Shown: piece after piece, positions 46,921-56,599 of the stretch
Layout: each line of letters opens with the position of its first letter
Position numbering within the stretch: position 1 is the stretch's first letter
Origin: Massariosphaeria phaeospora
Lineage: Eukaryota; Ascomycota; Dothideomycetes; Pleosporales
Assembly: GCA_011032825.1 (NCBI GenBank)
Contig: JAADJZ010000026.1
Span: 496,001-560,000 of the forward strand
DNA length: 64,000 bases
Direction of reading: 5' to 3'
Translations under genes and position numbers: made by a program
Notes under the pieces: generated by a model
What the model was told of the DNA's origin: nothing
The model's database searches: none
What the model saw: only the letters and a program-made list of their open reading frames with translations

Positions 46921-47851
46921 GTACCTACTATCAACAATAGTTTATAGAAGTTAAAAACACTAAGCAATACTTTAAAACTTAAGTTGCAATTAACGCTTGT
47001 AAAAGCGAGAATTTAGAGATATATAAATAGCTTAGTAACAAGTTTAGCTAAGCACTTTAAATACTTTGCTAAAAGCGCAGCAGCGATAGCGCATAAGCTA
47101 GTGTTAGCGCAAAAAAAAAACGCTAAGCTTTAAGCTGCTAGTAAAGCTCCTACGCAACGAAAATTACACAAAAAAAAGCAAGTACAGCAGAAAAAAACTC
47201 TTATAGTTAAAAAAAAGCTTAACTAGCTTCTCTCTAGAAGTTTAAAGCTCGTAGTAATAAAAAAAAAGCAAGAAAAAAGCGCGTGCTAATAAGAGCAACT
47301 AACGCAAATGTAGTAATTGTAGCAAAACTAAAACTTAGAGTAGTAAATAGGTATAGGTTGAGTTAAAGTTAAGTTAGCTTACGTAAGACTCTAGTGCTAA
47401 CTTAACTTATAACTACGCTAAAACGTTTTAGCGTAGTTATAAGTTAAGTTAGCACAGATTTCTACAATTCTATATTTTAATATATATATATTTTTTATAA
47501 TTATAACAGCTAGTTATAACAGGTTTATTAACCTAAAGGTAGTACCTATAACCTAACTTTAATCTACGCTTTAATTACTTTAACTTAATTTTAACTCTAA
47601 GTTTGTGCGACTCTAACTCAACTTATACCCAACGATAGGTACTTTCTACTTATTCGCTAGCGTACTAAAACTAGACACAACGCGCGCACTTGTAAAAACA
47701 ATTCTAAATGTTTTTAAAAAGCTTAGAATATGCTATATTTACGCTTTCTCTTGTGTTCGTTGCAAAATTACTGTAATTTATAGTAGTTTTGGCGAGGTCT
47801 TGGCATGGAGTAGCAACTTGCTCGTTCTAGCGACTCGCTTGTTTTCTACGT
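46921..47851 (+). mobile_element. Fot1/pogo-like fragment D (3' part), interrupted by M2
   Basis: C-terminal transposase sequence comparable to F5 from 46140 onward, ending in a Cys knuckle. M2 is inserted between the CSNC and RHNARTC halves of that knuckle. The right tip ends at TCTACGT (47851), with 17-bp units TAGCAACTTGCTCGTTC (47811-47827) and TAGCGACTCGCTTGTTT (47828-47844). The 5' part is missing. It is the last repeat before the gene island. Confidence 0.75.
47336..47663. mobile_element. Mutator-like miniature element M2
   Basis: A 328-bp element flanked by the perfect 9-bp repeat ACTAAAACT (47327-47335, 47664-47672). One end carries ACGCTAGCGAATAAG (reverse strand) and the other TAGAGTAGTAAATAGG. 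An internal palindrome of about 58 bp centred on AAAACGTTTT (about 47423) could form a strong hairpin. It is non-coding and is the inverted twin of M3. Confidence 0.87.
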
Positions 47852-48886
47852 AAGTTACTATTTATAATGCCAAAAATTTAACAATTAAGCTAATAATATT
47901 AGCTAAGGTAGCTAGGGCTAACTTTTAGTTAGCATATAGTAGAGCGAGTAGTACTAAATAGGCTTAGCTTCGGCATAGAGCGTGCTGAGAAGTATCTAAC
48001 ACCTTTACCCTAGCTCTTTGACTACGCTATGTCCACCTCTTCTGCTCTGCTCTGCTCTGCTTTGCTCTGCTCTCCTTCTGTCTCCATGTCCATCTCCATG
48101 TCCCGGCGCTCTCGCCACCGTCACCTCAGCACTCGGGCTTTACACGAAGCCGCCGGTGAGGATACGAGTATCTAGCGAACCGACATGCAACACAACTGCC
48201 AGCCGCATTCAGCCTGTACAGATCTATCATATACGAGCTGGTGTCCCCGTACAAAAATAGCCGAATAGTGAGTTCAGATGCTGTCCGTCGGCTCCATGCA
48301 GTATATGCACGCCCCGAGTCTGCTGTCAGCACCCATTTCGTGTTTAACCAGCTCGGCTCCGCGCCATCGGTGTCCCCTACACGTGGGAAGCGCCCGGAAA
48401 GGAAGCAAGACTCTGGACCGAGGATTGACGTCACTACCGCATGCAACTGACATGGGACGACAGCGAACTGAACCGAAGCACGAGGATAGGAGGGGGGTTA
48501 CTGCATGCATATACGAACATTGGGCGTCTGTTCGACAAGATGCCATGTACGCGACTACCGAAACCGTTGGATTCAATACCACCCTGCATCCTACTATGTC
48601 TTGGTGAAGAGAGAAAATGCAGCTTTGTCAGCCTCTTAGGCTCGCTTCAAACGGTGTCGAGACTTTACAGCCACATCCGTCTCAGAAAGGGCAGATTTCC
48701 GCTGTCCGTCCCCTGCCTTCATATTACCTATACAAGCCGCCCACATATCTCTTCGCTTGTATAACATGAAAATGTAGCTCTTGGCTCTGGTAATCGCCTC
48801 GTATCACGATCCCACGACGGACATGGCCCTGAAAGGGCACGTCACTGCCGCTGCTACCGAGGGGACCCAGATAAGTATAATATGGG
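47852..48886. other. Left part of the gene island; no gene recognised
   Basis: From about 48010 the base composition becomes balanced. Several overlapping open frames of 80-109 codons occur on both strands at 48018-48764, but none has recognisable motifs and they conflict with each other. The stretch probably serves as upstream region of the oxidoreductase gene. A TATA-like TATAATAT lies at 48876-48883. Confidence 0.45.
48038..48074. repeat. CTCTG/TGCTC microsatellite
   Basis: A short pentanucleotide tandem run (about seven units with one TTTGC variant) at the island edge. Confidence 0.75.
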
Positions 48887-48934
48887 ATGCCTTTTCACTT
48901 TGACAACGATCCTCGTCTCTCAACCCTCATCACA

Positions 48935-50422
48935 ATGTTGTCTTTACGAACCCTCTTCTGTGCCTTTTTTCTTGCGACACTCGTTTTAGCCGACACGTGT
49001 TCAGAGGTTGAGGCTCTCGGTTATATTAACGTCACCCGCGCCCTACATCCAGCCTACATTGAAGAGCAGAGCCAGTACTGGTCTACATCATGCAGTGCAC
49101 TCACACCATCATGCATTATTTTTGCCAAGTCAGCCGAGGAAGTGTCCACTGTAGTCAAGCTCCTTGGAAACACAACAGAGTCCTTCGCCGTCAAGTCTGG
49201 GGGTCACAATCCGAATAATTACTTCGCCAGTGTCCAAGGAGGGCCTCTGATCTCCACTGAGCACCTAGACCAAACTATTGTGGACCAGGCCACCGGCATC
49301 ATCGACGTCGGTCCCGGGAATCGGTTAGATGGGATTTCCGCTAAGCTGCAAGGCACAGGATGGACATTTGTCGGCGGACGCATCGGAAACACAGGTGTAG
49401 GAGGTCTGGTTCTCGGCGGGGGTCTCTCTTATATGTCAGCCCAATACGGCTGGTCGGCTTCATCAGTGTTGCAATACGACATCGTGTTCGCGAACGGTAC
49501 AATTGGCCACATCAACAAGGACAACTATCCAGACCTCTTCAAAGCACTCAAGGGCGGCGGCAACAATTTCGGCGTTGTGACTAACTACCGACTGCAAGCC
49601 TACCGCCAAGGCGATATTTGGGGCGGTAATCTGGTCTACTTACGCACCCCGGACAAGGACGCCAAGTTACTGAAAGCAGTGCGGGACTTTACCGAGTATA
49701 ACGAAGACCCCAAGGCGGCTGTGATAGTCACAGCAGAGAGAGCAAATCTCAACCTGGTCGACTCCTGGATCATCTTCTTGTTCTACGACGGGCCAACCCC
49801 CCCTGCCGGGAAATTTCAAAACTTCACTGACGCCAACCCACTGTTGGACACTACCCGTACGCGTACATACGCCGATCTTATGGCCTACAGTAACTGGGTT
49901 GTGGTAAAGGGTTCTGTCGTTGACATTGCAACTGAGACTATCCCAATTCCGTCTTCCGCTAATGCCGTTGAGGTTATGGAAGGACTTCACAGCCACTGGC
50001 GGAACATTTCGAGTACCACGCTTGGCGTTCCGGGCATTGTGGCTTCGATTGCATGGCAGCCTTTCCCCAGGAAAATCGCCCAAGAGGCACGGGCACGTAG
50101 CCCTGATCTCATTGACGCCGATGACTCAGTAGACCGCATTATTATCGAGATGAACTACAGTTTCATACCCCAATCAGAGTACGAACGGATGGCCGATACT
50201 GTGGAAGCAACATACTCGGGCGTGCGTAACAGAGTGCTCGAATGGCAGGCTTCTGGAAAGTTACCGGAAGCATATCTCCCGGTATTCATGAACTACGGTT
50301 TCTACCGACAAGACTATTTCGGGCGACTGCGACCTGAGAACAGGGCGTTAGCGAGGTCGGTGGCGAACAGTGTCGATCCACAAGGCTTTTTCCGTACTAG
50401 GACCGGTGGCTGGAGGCCTTGA
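48935..50422 (+). CDS. Secreted FAD-linked oxidoreductase, berberine-bridge-enzyme-like
   Basis: A single-exon gene. I start at the ATG at 48935 (495 aa) rather than the in-frame ATG at 48887. The later one gives a clean signal peptide (MLSLRTLFCAFFLATLVLA), has CACA before ATG, and leaves room after the TATA-like site at 48876. The protein has an FAD_binding_4 (PCMH-type) domain: AVKSGGHNPN with the His (residue 91) that commonly carries covalent FAD, then GNTGVGGLVLGGGLSYMSAQYGW, then GGGNNFGVVT. A C-terminal BBE-type segment with FMNYGFYRQDYFG follows. The second flavin-linking Cys of bicovalent enzymes is absent; the stretch reads GGRIGNTGVGG. Several N-glycosylation sites (NVT, NTT, NGT, NFT, NIS, NYS) fit secretion. 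The family oxidises sugars, alcohols or secondary metabolites; the substrate is unknown. The codons look normal and unmutated despite transposons on both sides. Confidence 0.92.
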   Translation: MLSLRTLFCAFFLATLVLADTCSEVEALGYINVTRALHPAYIEEQSQYWSTSCSALTPSCIIFAKSAEEVSTVVKLLGNTTESFAVKSGGHNPNNYFASVQGGPLISTEHLDQTIVDQATGIIDVGPGNRLDGISAKLQGTGWTFVGGRIGNTGVGGLVLGGGLSYMSAQYGWSASSVLQYDIVFANGTIGHINKDNYPDLFKALKGGGNNFGVVTNYRLQAYRQGDIWGGNLVYLRTPDKDAKLLKAVRDFTEYNEDPKAAVIVTAERANLNLVDSWIIFLFYDGPTPPAGKFQNFTDANPLLDTTRTRTYADLMAYSNWVVVKGSVVDIATETIPIPSSANAVEVMEGLHSHWRNISSTTLGVPGIVASIAWQPFPRKIAQEARARSPDLIDADDSVDRIIIEMNYSFIPQSEYERMADTVEATYSGVRNRVLEWQASGKLPEAYLPVFMNYGFYRQDYFGRLRPENRALARSVANSVDPQGFFRTRTGGWRP

Positions 50423-50980
50423 GGCGTAACTGGGAATTCATTGGCAGTGATGCCCCATGATCATGGCTCAGTTGGCAGAGTCACGAGTCTCGAGGTACCC
50501 ATCTCGTATGCTTGGATTTTTCAGAACGAAAGTGTGGCAGGGGGCTAGTGTAAGTCAACCTTGTCTAGCATCACCATCTGTCTTAGTTATGTAGTAACTT
50601 TCATTTGGATTCCATATGATCTATGATAGACTCTTAAACAGTGATGAGTCTCATGGTCTGTATGAGGTTGACTGATACGACAACCCCGCTGGTATCAGGC
50701 TAATAATAGACACCTTTGTACCTAAACAGCCCATACCTACTGCTGAAACACCACCGCAGCCGTCTTGTGGTCTTGTCGTCTTTACCGTTATTACCGCTCT
50801 TACTAGTGTTTGGCTTGGGGCGCACTGGGGCTTAGCCTTGGGCACAGCTGGGGCACAGCTACAGCGCAATATATTAGACTTCCTTCCAACTTCACCGTGG
50901 CACGATTGCAGACTGCATTACCAAAACCGAATCATAAACTTCCACCTTAGCTGTTACCAATTTATATTCACATCACAACA
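50423..50980. other. Intergenic region, no gene seen
   Basis: About 560 bp between the oxidoreductase stop and the next start. The reverse-strand open frame at 50651-50869 has no motifs and I do not call it. The last 60 bp, pyrimidine-rich and ending CATCACAACA before ATG, look like a fungal 5' leader. Confidence 0.5.
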
Positions 50981-51424
50981 ATGCCTGCCTTCCCAGACCC
51001 GCACCTGAGCAGCAAAGGTCCAACCGATAACCCTACACGCGTCCCAGCAGAGCCTCCCATACGAGCCGCTCCAAAGGAAGTAGAAGACCCACCACAATAT
51101 TACGACTCAGAACCCTCGCGTCAACCACCCCAATATCAAAGGAACGGAAATTCTAGCAACCACACAGTCCAGAACGAAACGCAAACAGCTGGCGCATCGG
51201 CAGCGAGTGTTGCAGCTGTGCTGGGGTTGCCCTCAACTGCTCTACGTAAGCAACTGGACGAGGAAAGGAAGATGAAGAGGACGTGGCGCGATCGATGGAG
51301 ACAGTGGACTACTGTCGGGGATACCGATTATGAAACTAGTTATGAGAGTCGGCCGCAATGGAATGTCTTTGGCGCAAGTCTTGACTGGTCAGGTGGGGTT
51401 CGGAGCAAACCGGTAAAAAGATAA
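50981..51424 (+). CDS. Small Pro-rich protein of unknown function
   Basis: A 147-codon, intronless frame with a good start context (CACAACAATGCC). The first 75 residues are Pro, Ser and Asn rich and probably disordered (PPIRAAPKEVEDPPQYYDSE, PPQYQRNGNSSN). Residues about 70-90 are Ala rich. A charged segment, LRKQLDEERKMKRTWRDRWR, could form an amphipathic helix, and a C-terminal tail with several aromatic residues ends SKPVKR. There is no signal peptide or membrane segment. I do not recognise the family. It lies 558 bp after the oxidoreductase gene on the same strand, and its stop is 60 bp from a pogo transposon tip. The frame and composition look like a real gene, but it could be a truncated one. 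Confidence 0.62.
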   Translation: MPAFPDPHLSSKGPTDNPTRVPAEPPIRAAPKEVEDPPQYYDSEPSRQPPQYQRNGNSSNHTVQNETQTAGASAASVAAVLGLPSTALRKQLDEERKMKRTWRDRWRQWTTVGDTDYETSYESRPQWNVFGASLDWSGGVRSKPVKR

Positions 51425-51986
51425 TTAGGCAGGTGTCCAGTATCATGTCACGAATAGACACGAATAGACTGGCATATCCTATACCGTGCCCGTGCGCGCG
51501 GCGCCCGGGGAACACCAAAACACCAGACAAGCCACCAACTTTGACGCGTCGCATCTCAACTACTACAACAGCTATAGAGGCTGCGCTTGCAGCGATTAAA
51601 TTGCTTAAACTAGAAGAAAAATCTACATACTAAGCAATAGCTAGTAAGTTTAACGTAAATAGAACTACACTGTCTTGAAAACACCAAGGCCGTTAGAGTA
51701 CGCAGAAAGCCTAGAGAATCAACTAACAAAAGCTTAGCTTACAACAAGAAATAGAACTCGTAAGCTATATTAAAAACTTTACAAAAAAAAAGCTGCTTTT
51801 TACAAAAGAAATAATACAAAATTTTGCATCTTAGATAGCTACAGAGCTAGTAAGCAACGCTTAGGTAACGCGCTTTCTTTACTTACAAAGCAATTATCTA
51901 ATTTTTAAATAGTTCTCTAGAATAAACTCTCTTTGCTACAACGCTAATTTAAACGTTAAGTACGCGCTGTATTTTAACTTGCTGTA

Positions 51987-54170
51987 ACGTAAACTACTAG
52001 TAACCCGGCCAAACTAGTAACCTAGCCAAAAAACGCCAAGACTACGAACACTAACTTGCTTCTACTATGCTTACACTTACAAACGCGCAATTACGTAAAT
52101 ACAAAAGCAAACTCTTTTTTGCTTTTAAAGCTTTTAGAGCTGGCAAATTTTAAAGCCTTTGCGCAGCTGCACAGTTTTTTACTGTTGATTACTGTCAACT
52201 TGCTAAACGCAATAAAGAAACACTTTTTAGCCTAGAAATTACGTTTACTCTCCGTAAGCTTACAAGCACTAAAAAAAAAACGATTGTCTAATACATTCTT
52301 AACTTTAACGCGCGAGAATTTGCGCTCTTTCTATCTAAAGTAGCTGATATAGCTAATAAACTGCTAGGCGAGCGTAGTAGCAGGCTAGTAAGCAAAAACT
52401 AGCTTGCGCGCTTCGTAACGCGTTTATCTAAGCTCAAAATAGCTTTTAATTGAGCCAAGAATAGGCAGAGAATACTCCAAAAGAATTCAAAGATAATTGG
52501 CGCGTAGTTCAAGCTAGTAGAGAACACTAAAGCTAAGTACGGCGTTTACAACAACAACGTGCACAACTTTAACAAAACTAGCTTCTAGATAGGCGTAATT
52601 AGCTCTATGAAAGTCGTTACAAGCTTTTAAAAACGTACTCAACCTAATTTTATCCAGCTAGGCGATTAAGAGTAGGTTACGCTAGCGAATAAGTAGAGAG
52701 TACCTATCGTTGGGTATAAGTTAGGTTAGAGTCGCATAGACCTAAAGTTAAAGTTAAGTTAGAGTAATCAAAGCGTAGGTTAAAGTTAGGTTATAGGTAC
52801 TACCTTTAGGTTAATAAACCTATTATAACTAGCTGTTATAATTATAAAGAGAAAATATATTAAAATATAAAATTGTAAAGGTCTATGCTAACTCAACCTA
52901 TACCTACGCTAAAACGTTTTAGCGTAGGTATAGGTTAAGTTAGCACTAGAGTCTTACGTAAGCTAACTCAACTTTAACTCAACCTATACCTATTTACTAC
53001 TCTAGAGTAGGTAATAGTTATTCAAAGCATTTGCGCCGCAAGGTACGCAATCTCGCTGTTTATTATCTACAAAAAGCGCGTTTACATTTTAGCATAGTAC
53101 GAGAAAAACTCTATACTTAGCAATTAGAAGCTTTTAGTTTCTAAGAACGGCTAGACAAACAACGCTTTTAGTTTTAAATAGTTAAAGCACTTTAACGCGC
53201 ATACAAAAGCGCATTAGGTAGAAAAGTATTAGCTACTTATTTTAAACGGCCATGAGAGCTACTAATCTTAGAATTTCAAAAACTATTGCTTTAAAAACAA
53301 GATTCTTACGCTTTGCATGCTAGCTTATTTATTTTATATTCTTTAGCTGCTAGATGTAGTTTGCTTTTCGCTGCTAAAGCTAAAGTACTCTTAACGCGTT
53401 TGAAACTTAGCGCGCCAGCGCGTTTTCTATATTAACAAAGAAAGCTTTCTGCTAGCCTTTAGAAACGCGTTTTTTAAAGTGTTTACAACAAAAAACTGCA
53501 AGAAAGCTTTTAAAGCTTTAAAGCTAGTTTCTATTAACGCGCAAGTAGTTCTTAGTTGTTTTAAAGTACGGCTGCGTATCTCGCTACTACTTCTCGCACT
53601 AGAAACGCCGTAGCAGTTAAAGACTCTAAGCAATACACTTAAATTTAAATCGCAATTAAAGCTAGTACGCGATTCTATTACTAGATCGCCTACTTTAGCG
53701 CAGAGTAGCTTTTTTTAGCTTGTAAAAGGAGCTGAATTAATGCTGCATTAGAACGCGCTTAAGGACTACCGTATTAAAGAGCTTGAAAATCAATTAGCAG
53801 AGATAACTAAGCGGAAATTGCGCAAACGAAAGCGAATTTAGCATAGCAGTACAATAAAGTACAGTAACAGATTAGCGCAAGTAGCTACTAAAGCGTCTAC
53901 AGCGCTTTAGCTATTAAAGAAAGCGCGTAGTAAAAAGAGTTAAGAAAGAGCACAACTAGCTCTACGGCGCTGTAAAAACTATAGTAATACAAGGCACAAT
54001 ACTCAAACCTGCTAAAAGAATACAGAAAAAGCTTTTAAATCTAAAGCTAGCACGACGTACGCAGGTTCCTTGTTCGATAGCAATTAATTTAATGTTCTTT
54101 GAGATAAGTTGGTTGTGCCAAGCATTTTTAGCTAGGTTACTAGTTTGGCCGAGTTACTAGTAGTTTACGT
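51987..54170 (+). mobile_element. Fot1/pogo-like element C4, nested in E'3, with M3 inside
   Basis: The ends start ACGTAAACTACTAG, flanked by TA at 51985-51986 and 54171-54172. The 17-bp units are ACTAGTAACCCGGCCAA (51996-52012) and ACTAGTAACCTAGCCAA (52013-52029). Without M3 it is about 1849 bp, as in C1. The plus-strand transposase is broken; a knuckle CKNYSNTRHNTQTC, with the second Cys changed to Tyr, lies near 53975. The minus-strand frame at 53427-53633 is a shadow. Confidence 0.87.
52679..53004. mobile_element. Mutator-like miniature element M3
   Basis: A 326-bp element flanked by a 9-bp duplication, GAGTAGGTT (52670-52678) and GAGTAGGTA (53005-53013), one mismatch. Intact C copies have GAGTAGGTAACAG at this site. 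It is the inverted twin of M2, with the same AAAACGTTTT-centred palindrome near 52917. Confidence 0.88.
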
Positions 54171-54645
54171 TATGCTAAAATAAAGTAGTACAACATACAG
54201 CTACGTTACTACTACAATATAAATAAAAAAAGCTTTATAATTAGTGTAATAAGTTGCTTAAAACAAGTGTTTACTTAATAGCAATAAAAAAAGAAAAAAG
54301 TGCAAGCATTACTTTAAGATAGCTTTTGTAAGTAGATAACTTTTTTAGTAGCTATTTGCGCCGATAAAAGTGCTTTGCTGCTTAGTTTTATTTTCTAAGC
54401 GTTATTAAAGCTACTGCAGTTAAGCTAGGTAGCTAACGTTAAAGCAAAAAAGTACAACGTTTTTATTACTTTGTTCTCGTTTAGCTAAACAAATAATAAC
54501 GTTAGATTAGCATAGCTTAAGCAGGTTTTTAACTACTACACGAAAGAAAAAGCGCGCAAAGAGAAAAACTAGCGTCTTTTTATACTTCACGGCTATAGCA
54601 GTTACTTTACATAGAATTTTATTAACTACTACAACTTTTATTATA

Positions 54646-56112
54646 ACGTAGATTTCTAGCGAGTTGCTTACCTAAGCGAGTTGCTTACTTGCGCTAAGCT
54701 TTTTACTAATACTTGCTTTTTTTTCTTTACTACGCAATAGCTTAACTATACAACGCGCTACGCGCTTTAAACAAAAGCTAAATATAGCTTGCAATCTAGG
54801 CTATTTAACGCAACGCAACACTTTTTTAGCAACGCGCTGCATTAATCTACAACGTTTTTTAAAAAACACTAAGCAATTAGCTTGCTAAAAAACTTTTACA
54901 ACGCAATTGCATACTTAACTTAATAAAGCTTCGTCTAACAGAGAACAAAGTAATTAAAGAGTATGCTATTAACTTTAACGCGCAAAGCTTTCTACTTAGG
55001 CCTACTAAGTTAGAAAATAAAGCTAATCTACTACTCGCAGCGCGAAACTAGCTACTAGTTAGAAAAAACTAGGTTACGTTGTTCGTTAAGCGTTACTCTA
55101 AGCTTTAAATTAAGTTTAATTAAAAGTACAACTATAGAAAAGCTTTTTGTAAGAATTTTAAGCTTGTAGCTAACTAGTTTAGGCTTGTAGCAAACATAAA
55201 AGCTAAGTACAGCGTAGTAAACGAGAATACTTACAACTTTAATAAAACAAGCTTTATAATAAGCTAGATTTTAATAGATATAGTAATTACTAGCTTAGAG
55301 CATTAAGAATAGCTAAAAACAGTGTAGCAAGGTAATAGAAAGTAAACGATAGTAGTACAAAGCGTTAACGCAATAGAGTAAGCTATTCTACTCTTTATTA
55401 TTTTTTAAAGCAAAAACTACTTTTTTGCTTGGTACAAGAAAAATAGCTTACTTTGCAACTAGGTTATCGCAGTTTCTAAAAATAGCTAGACAAACAACGA
55501 GCTAAGTCTAGAGTAGTTAAAGCACTTTAACGCTTATACAAAGAAACGTACTATTAAAATAGTACGTTTACTTTTTGTTAATAGCTATAAAAGCTATAAC
55601 TTGCTCGCTTTCTAGCAGTACTACAAGAATAACAGCATTATTACTTTTTGTATGCTTCTTTACTTATTGCACTTTTTGCAGCTTTTTAATGTTAGCTGTT
55701 TTGCGCTTTTGAAAAAAGCGTACAGCTGCTAAGCTAAGAATCTAATGCGCAATCGAATTAACTACATTACTAAACTTAAGTTTCTGCTATGCTTTATTAG
55801 CGCTTACAACGCTTTTATTATAAAAAGCAATATCTAAAAAAGCTTTTAAAGTGCTAGATTAGTTCTATTTAACTTAGAAGTAGTAATTTTAAAGCTTAAC
55901 GTATAGCTTTGCACTTTACTGTTACCTATCGTAAAAAACAGTTTCTAGTAGTCTCAAACTCTAAGCAATACTTTAGAATTTAGGTTGCAATTAACGCTAA
56001 TTTGAAAGAAAATTCAAAAGCATGTAGATAGCTTTTTTACTTTAATAGTCAATGCTTTTGCAAAGCTTTCTAAAGGCGCTAAGTATATAGCAGCTTCTAT
56101 GCTACTACTACG
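54646..56112 (+). mobile_element. Fot1/pogo-like element B2, truncated
   Basis: The left end matches B1 (ACGTAGATTTC), with TA at 54644-54645 and 17-bp units at 54659-54675 and 54676-54692. The sequence follows B1 without the C1 insertion, so it serves as the empty-site reference for C1. It is cut at 56112 by the Gypsy-2 LTR, before the C-terminal knuckle region. Mutation has closed the transposase frame. Confidence 0.85.
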
Positions 56113-56333
56113 TGTAAAACTAAATAGCTTTACGTAGTTATTTTCTTTCGATTAATAGCTACTATAGGCTATAATAAGCTAGACTAGTTCTTTACAAAGT
56201 CTTTAAAAGTACCTCGCACTAAATTGCTACTAAAACAGCAATTTGTTTCTTTTACACGAATATACTATTTTTATTATTATACTATTAATCTATTTTAAGT
56301 GTTATTAAACTTACGATTAAACGCAGTTTTACA
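56113..56333 (+). repeat. 5' LTR of truncated Gypsy-2 copy
   Basis: It begins TGTAAAAC and ends GTTTTACA, 221 bp long, the same length as the Gypsy-2 LTR at 17727-17947. Confidence 0.85.
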
Positions 56334-56599
56334 TTCAAATTGCTTTATTAAAATACTTTCAATAAATCGATTACCTCGTTTACAATGTTTAGTTTATTTA
56401 ACAATTAAGCTACGTTGCTTTTAAAATACTTAGATAAAGGTTCTATTATGCAACTTAGCAATTTCTAAATCTAGTCGTAGATAAAACTAAATAAAATAAA
56501 AATGCTAATAAAGAAGTTTAGATTAGTAATAGTGCTAACGTTTTAAAGCGTAGTTGCGCTTCTAGCGTTAAACTAAGCTAGAATAACTTAGTTCGCTTA

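Larger units (their letters stand above)
51484..54643 (+). mobile_element. Pogo-like element E'3, split by C4 and truncated
   Basis: It begins CCGTGCCCGTGCGCGCGG after TA at 51482-51483, matching the E and E'1 tips. This marks the exact border between gene island and transposon block. Its own sequence is 51484-51984 and 54173-54643. The first 120 bp are GC-rich and unmutated, and mutation increases inward. The right part is cut by B2 at 54644-54646. Confidence 0.82.
51560..54643 (+). pseudogene. Pogo transposase remnant of E'3
   Basis: The plus-strand frame from 51562 reads a psq-type helix-turn-helix (AIEAALAAIKLLKLEEKSTY, then AIASKFNVNRTTLS), followed by the Tc5/CENP-B-like segment (QQEIELVSYIKNFTKKKLLF). 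After the C4 insertion it continues with a DDE part at about 54470-54640 (NNNVRLA*LKQVF, then RLFILHGYSSYFT), in which the catalytic Asp of the LDGHGSH-type motif reads His. The 3' third is missing. The intact protein would have been a TA-specific cut-and-paste transposase. Confidence 0.78.

Noticed and set aside
48018..48764. Overlapping open frames of 69-109 codons on both strands
   Set aside because: They conflict with one another, show no domain, signal peptide or intron pattern, and arise simply because this stretch is not AT-rich.
48887..48934. Earlier in-frame ATG of the oxidoreductase
   Set aside because: It would put 16 polar residues before the signal peptide and lies only a few bases after the TATA-like site; the ATG at 48935 fits better.
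49360..50132. Additional frames inside the oxidoreductase (49360-49584, 49667-50083 minus, 49920-50132)
   Set aside because: They lie wholly within the strongly supported oxidoreductase frame and have no independent features.
50463..50530. tRNA-like stretch with GGCTCAGTTGG and AGAG resembling a D arm
   Set aside because: There is no matching acceptor stem, no anticodon stem at the right spacing and no T-loop consensus (GGTTC), so it is a chance D-arm resemblance.
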